64,000 nt of DNA from CAVRQM01 sp963838805. Its GTDB lineage: Bacteria > Pseudomonadota > Alphaproteobacteria > Acetobacterales > Acetobacteraceae. The stretch lies in NCBI GenBank assembly GCA_963838805.1, contig CAWISK010000007.1:124001-188000 (forward strand), given 5' to 3'. A program made the translations under genes and the position numbers. The notes under the pieces were generated by a model, which was given only the letters and a program-made list of their open reading frames with translations, was not told the DNA's origin and did not search any database. This document shows, piece by piece, positions 61,135 through 64,000 of this stretch; within the stretch, counting starts at the first letter, position 1, and each line of letters starts with the position of its first letter.

Positions 61135-61214
61135 CGATCGGGCTGGCACTCACTTGCCGTGTCTGCCGGGCTTTGCCATGTCTGTCGCATGACAGCCTCC
61201 GGCCGGAACAATCG

Positions 61215-61463
61215 ATGATCCACTACCAGCTGCGCTGCGGTGCGGCCCACGAGTTCGATGCCTGGTTCCGGGACAGTGCTGCGTTCGACGATCAGGCGAG
61301 ACGTGGTCTGCTGGAGTGCCCGCATTGCGGCGAGCGCCAAGTGGCGCGTGCGCTGATGGCGCCAGCGGTGCCGAGCAGGCGCCGCCGTATCGCGGCGCCC
61401 GCGGCCGCGGAGCCGGCCGCGACACCTCCCGCTCCGCCGGAACCGGCGCCGCGTGATCCCTGA
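61215..61463 (+). CDS. DUF1178 family protein
   Basis: An 82-residue protein starting MIHYQLRCGAAHEFDAWFRDSAAFD, the DUF1178 signature, with a CPHC pair further on that, with the first Cys, may bind zinc. The tail is Arg then Pro/Ala-rich. The role is unknown. It follows grxC by 80 bases and overlaps the next gene by 11. grxC-DUF1178 adjacency is common in alphaproteobacteria. Confidence 0.87.
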   Translation: MIHYQLRCGAAHEFDAWFRDSAAFDDQARRGLLECPHCGERQVARALMAPAVPSRRRRIAAPAAAEPAATPPAPPEPAPRDP

Positions 61464-61680
61464 TCAGGTGCGCGCCGTGCTCCAACGGCTGCGCGGCGAG
61501 GTCGAGCGGCGGTGCGAGTATGTCGGCGATCGCTTCGCGGTCGAGGCGCGGCGCATCCACGAGGGCGAGAGCACGCGGCGCGGCATCTATGGCGAGGCCA
61601 CCCCGGAGCAGGCCGAGCGGCTGGCCGAGGACGGCATCGACGTCACGCAGATTCCCTGGCTGCCACGGGCCGACGCATGA
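61453..61680 (+). CDS. small hypothetical protein in the grxC-DUF1178 operon
   Basis: A 75-residue acidic/basic mixed protein (LQRLRGEVERRCEYVGDRFAVEARRIHEGE, then RRGIYGEATPEQAERLAEDGIDVTQIPWLP) with no membrane segment. It resembles short alphaproteobacterial DUF1178-associated proteins but I cannot name the family. GTG start inside the preceding gene; its TGA overlaps the next ATG (ATGA). Confidence 0.75.
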   Translation: MIPDQVRAVLQRLRGEVERRCEYVGDRFAVEARRIHEGESTRRGIYGEATPEQAERLAEDGIDVTQIPWLPRADA

Positions 61681-62121
61681 TCGCGGCCCGGCTGGCGCTG
61701 GCCCTCGTGCTGCTGCTGGCCGGCAGCGTCGCGGCCAGTCGCCCAGCCGGCCAGCCCTGTCGGCGTATGGCGCACCTTCTCCGACCAGACGGGACGGGAG
61801 AGCGGGCGGGTGCAGATCTGGGAGCAGGGCGGCGCGCTGTACGGCCGGATCGTGGGCATTGTCGATCCGGCGAAACGTGACGCGGTGTGCCAGAAATGCA
61901 CCGACGACCGGCGCGGCCAGAAAGTCATGGGCATGCAGATCATCCGAGGCATGAAGCCGGACGGCGCGCAATGGGATGGCGGCCAGATCCTCGACCCGGA
62001 GAACGGCTCGACCTATCGCTGCACCATGCGACTGGAGGACGGCGGGCGGACGCTGATGGTGCGCGGTTTCATCGGGATTTCCCTGTTCGGGCGCTCCCAA
62101 CGCTGGCTGCGCGCCGGCTAG
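61677..62121 (+). CDS. DUF2147 family exported protein (frameshifted)
   Basis: About 147 residues over two frames. A signal peptide (LALALVLLLAGSVAAS) is read first; near 61740 the frame shifts and continues AQPASPVGVWRTFSDQTGRESGRVQIWEQGGALYGRIVGI, then CTDDRRGQKVMGMQIIRGM and GRTLMVRGFIGISLFGRSQRWLR, a complete DUF2147 domain. These are small periplasmic beta-barrel-like proteins without assigned function. The ATG overlaps the preceding stop. Confidence 0.83.
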
Positions 62122-62127
62122 GGGGTC

Positions 62128-62787
62128 GTGCGCGCGCTGCTGTGCTGGGCGTTGGTGCTGGCACTCGCCGGTTGCGCCGGGCGGCCCGCCGCCTCGTGCG
62201 GCCCGGCGGGGTCGGACGTGGTCTATGTCGTCGATCACGGCTGGCATACGGATATCGGCGTGCCGGCATCGGAATTGTCGGGTCCGATCGCGGTGTTTCG
62301 CACGGTGTTCCCGGGGGCACGTGCGTTGATGTTCGGTTTCGGCAAGCGCACTTTCTTCACCGCCAGGACCGATAGCTGGCGCGAGTACCTGCTCGGTCCA
62401 TTCCCCGGCCCGGCAGCGATCCTGGTGACCGGCCTGCGCGTGATGCCGGATGCGGCCTATGGCCCGACGGAGACGGTCGTGCTGCACCTGCCGCCCGGCG
62501 GCGCCGCGCGGCTGTCGGAGTTCCTGTGGCACCAGTTCGCCTCGGACCAAGCCGGCCACCCGCGCCTGATCGCCCCGGGGACATATCCCGGCAGCCTGTT
62601 CTATGCCGCTAATGCTCCCTACACCCTGGCCCATACGTGCAACGCCTGGACCGCCGACGCACTGCGCGATGCCGGCGCCGCGGTCAGTCCGGGCGGAGTG
62701 GTGTTCGCGGGCCAGGTGATGCGGCGGGCGCGGGTTGCAGCACTCTGCCCGATTCCCGCCGCTCGTCTAACGGCTGTCGGTCACTGA
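62128..62787 (+). CDS. DUF2459 family lipoprotein
   Basis: A 219-residue protein. The lipoprotein-type signal is ALVLALAGC. The domain has DVVYVVDHGWHTDIGVPASEL, FGFGKRTFF and ANAPYTLAHTCNAWTADALRDAG, the Cys/His pattern of the DUF2459 family (urease-associated-type, permuted NlpC-like). Role unknown, possibly a thiol hydrolase in the envelope. GTG 62128 follows the DUF2147 stop by 6 bases. Confidence 0.84.
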   Translation: MRALLCWALVLALAGCAGRPAASCGPAGSDVVYVVDHGWHTDIGVPASELSGPIAVFRTVFPGARALMFGFGKRTFFTARTDSWREYLLGPFPGPAAILVTGLRVMPDAAYGPTETVVLHLPPGGAARLSEFLWHQFASDQAGHPRLIAPGTYPGSLFYAANAPYTLAHTCNAWTADALRDAGAAVSPGGVVFAGQVMRRARVAALCPIPAARLTAVGH

Positions 62788-62945
62788 CAGGGCGGTGCCG
62801 CGCCGTTGGCACAGACGGCGGCGGCGGGCGGCGGCATGACCACGACCTTGGCCGGGGGTGGGTTGCTGCCGGTGCCGAACGAACTGCTGCACCCGGCCAC
62901 GCCCAGCAAGGCGGCGACGGCCGTGAGGCGCACGAGATGACGCAT
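62781..62945 (-). CDS. small lipoprotein
   Basis: A 54-residue protein: lipoprotein signal RLTAVAALLGVAGC, then a short Ser/Pro/Ala-rich tail with two cysteines (AVCANGAAPPCQ). A GGAGG-like site lies before the ATG. Overlaps the end of the DUF2459 gene convergently by 7 bases. Function unknown. Confidence 0.6.
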   Translation of the reverse strand: MRHLVRLTAVAALLGVAGCSSSFGTGSNPPPAKVVVMPPPAAAVCANGAAPPCQ

Positions 62946-63097
62946 GGTGGTCCCCTTGGAGGTTTGTCGCCGCAGCATAACGGCGGGACAAGCGACGCCA
63001 AGATGGCATGACCGGGCCGGCTCGGCTAAGCATCCGGCATGGCCCGGGCCGCCGTCATGGCTTCCGATGAGGATGTTTCGTCATTCACGGTGATCGC

Positions 63098-63334
63098 GTG
63101 ATCCCTCCGCTCAACGATGTCATAGCGCTGGTCCTGCAAACCGATGCCGAGTCGCTGCGGGACGAATCCGGCATCAATACCACGCAGAACTGGGACAGCA
63201 TGCAGCAGGTGGTGCTTGTGAGCATGATCGAGCAAACCTATGGTGTCACCTTCGGTCCGGACGAGATCACATCCGAGAACACGGTGGCACGACTGCGCGG
63301 GGCGCTGCTGCGCAAAGGCGTGAGCGCGGCGTAG
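63098..63334 (+). CDS. acyl carrier protein-like protein
   Basis: A 78-residue phosphopantetheine-binding domain. Ser34 in NTTQNWDSMQQVVLVSMIEQTYGV is the attachment site (a DSM motif instead of the usual DSL), followed by EITSENTVARLRGALL. It is not the fatty-acid AcpP, which has a different sequence and neighbours, so it probably carries acyl chains for a dedicated pathway with the gene that follows 5 bases after the stop. GTG start. Confidence 0.8.
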   Translation: MIPPLNDVIALVLQTDAESLRDESGINTTQNWDSMQQVVLVSMIEQTYGVTFGPDEITSENTVARLRGALLRKGVSAA

Positions 63335-63339
63335 CCGGG

Positions 63340-64000
63340 ATGCGGTCGCCGATGACGGAGGAGCTGCAACACCTCTCGCCGTGGGCCGATGCGGCGCCGT
63401 CGCCGTATCTGCGCCTTCAGCCTGGCACTATCGCCACGCTGGATGTGGCATTCACCTATACGCACACCCCGCCAGGCCAATTTACGTTTCAGGGTCCCGC
63501 CACCGGCTCGCCCCATTTCGTGCTGCATCTCAATGTCCGCGAAAACGACTATTACCAAAACGGCATTCCGGGGGTGACCCGTTCGATCGAGGAAACCGCC
63601 GCGTGGCTCGACGCGGTTCGCCGCGCATTGGGTATCACCACGCTGCGCATGATCGGCGCCAGCATGGGCGCGTACGCGGCGCTCCTGTTTGGCGATCTGC
63701 TGGATGCCGATCGCGTTTATGCGTTCAGCCCGGTGCTGCGGCCCGGACACCTGGCCCTTGGCCTCGCCTCCACCTTCGAGGATATTTCGCCCCGGCTCCG
63801 TGCCGTGCGTCGCCGCACCACGATGATGTTCGGAGCCTTCGAGCTGGGCGAATATCAATTCATCCTGCCCTGTCTGAAGGCCGGCATGGAAATGGCGGAC
63901 CTGACCCTACTCGCCAATTTCCATCCGGGTCTCCTGTCGATCCGCTTCGACCGTCTCTTTGGCGGCATGACGGAGCCGCCAACCGAGGAGCTGGTTCTCG
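63340..64000 (+). CDS. alpha/beta-hydrolase-like protein, partial (runs off right edge)
   Basis: 220 codons from ATG 63340 stay open to the window end. TLDVAFTYTHTPPGQFTFQG begins a domain, and GITTLRMIGASMGAYAALLFGDLL is a nucleophile elbow (GASMG) of the alpha/beta-hydrolase fold; VYAFSPVLRPG and MMFGAFELGEYQFILP follow. Together with the ACP it suggests an acyl-chain pathway, for example modification of a secreted glycan or lipid. The C-terminus is unseen, so further domains are possible. Confidence 0.75.
   Translation, partial: MRSPMTEELQHLSPWADAAPSPYLRLQPGTIATLDVAFTYTHTPPGQFTFQGPATGSPHFVLHLNVRENDYYQNGIPGVTRSIEETAAWLDAVRRALGITTLRMIGASMGAYAALLFGDLLDADRVYAFSPVLRPGHLALGLASTFEDISPRLRAVRRRTTMMFGAFELGEYQFILPCLKAGMEMADLTLLANFHPGLLSIRFDRLFGGMTEPPTEELVL

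Overview
The window is 64 kb of GC-rich chromosome from an alphaproteobacterium, most likely Acetobacteraceae (Rhodospirillales). The evidence is the contiguous mutM - rpsT - dnaA - dnaN - recF - gyrB block, a CtrA-type response regulator, Bpt, MlaA/MlaC, rpoH and the alphaproteobacterial families DUF1178, DUF6476 and DUF2147. Genus-level placement is not possible by eye.

Layout. 1-5.4 kb: a partial cupin gene, a coxG/coxD-like pair, an AcuC-like deacetylase with a DUF192 protein, two small unknown genes and a glycosyltransferase. 5.4-7.8 kb: a convergent acyl-CoA dehydrogenase / PIG-L deacetylase / methyltransferase operon that probably works with that glycosyltransferase. 7.9-14.6 kb: an RND efflux pair, a lytic transglycosylase and mlaA-mlaC. 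14.8-21.2 kb: metF, a UvrD/PcrA helicase, prmA, a DUF1127 gene and an Xaa-Pro aminopeptidase. 21.2-21.8 kb: an AT-richer stretch with a probable gene remnant. 21.8-28.2 kb: penicillin acylase-RDD-bpt operon, an HTH regulator, a methyltransferase, an OmpA relic and a hydrolase. 28.2-30.4 kb: mntR and an NRAMP transporter diverging around a palindromic operator, plus a one-helix membrane protein. 30.4-38.6 kb: a CUT2-type sugar ABC transporter, an SMP-30 lactonase, an MFS carrier, a flavin reductase, a D-2-hydroxyacid dehydrogenase and an M20-type amidohydrolase. 38.6-39.3 kb: ctrA.

39.5-45.3 kb is an accessory island. It carries a secreted three-repeat protein, a stand-alone YcaO enzyme, a divergent Tat-exported protein, a decayed IS630-family element and a BTAD/SARP-type regulator. 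It lies between the 3' end of dut and a second, diverged copy of the dut 3' end. This is the best candidate for an undescribed system (a RiPP-like or protein-modification locus). The IS630 element landed in a TA shared by the overlapping stop codons of two convergent genes and supplied a new TAG stop to each.

45.3-55.6 kb is housekeeping: dut, coaBC, ubiE, mutM, rpsT, dnaA, dnaN, recF, gyrB. 55.6-64 kb holds a REP-like repeat, small envelope proteins, two acetyltransferases, a LysR gene with an internal deletion, rpoH, an RluD-type synthase, a glutaredoxin, a DUF1178-DUF2147-DUF2459 run, and at the right edge an acyl carrier protein followed by a truncated alpha/beta-hydrolase-like gene.

A caution applies throughout: about a dozen otherwise well-conserved genes, including dnaA and dnaN, are split by single-base frameshifts, and one gene has two compensating shifts. 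Essential genes cannot be broken, so most of these are probably sequence errors; such genes are listed over their full span. No tRNA, rRNA or CRISPR array was recognised.
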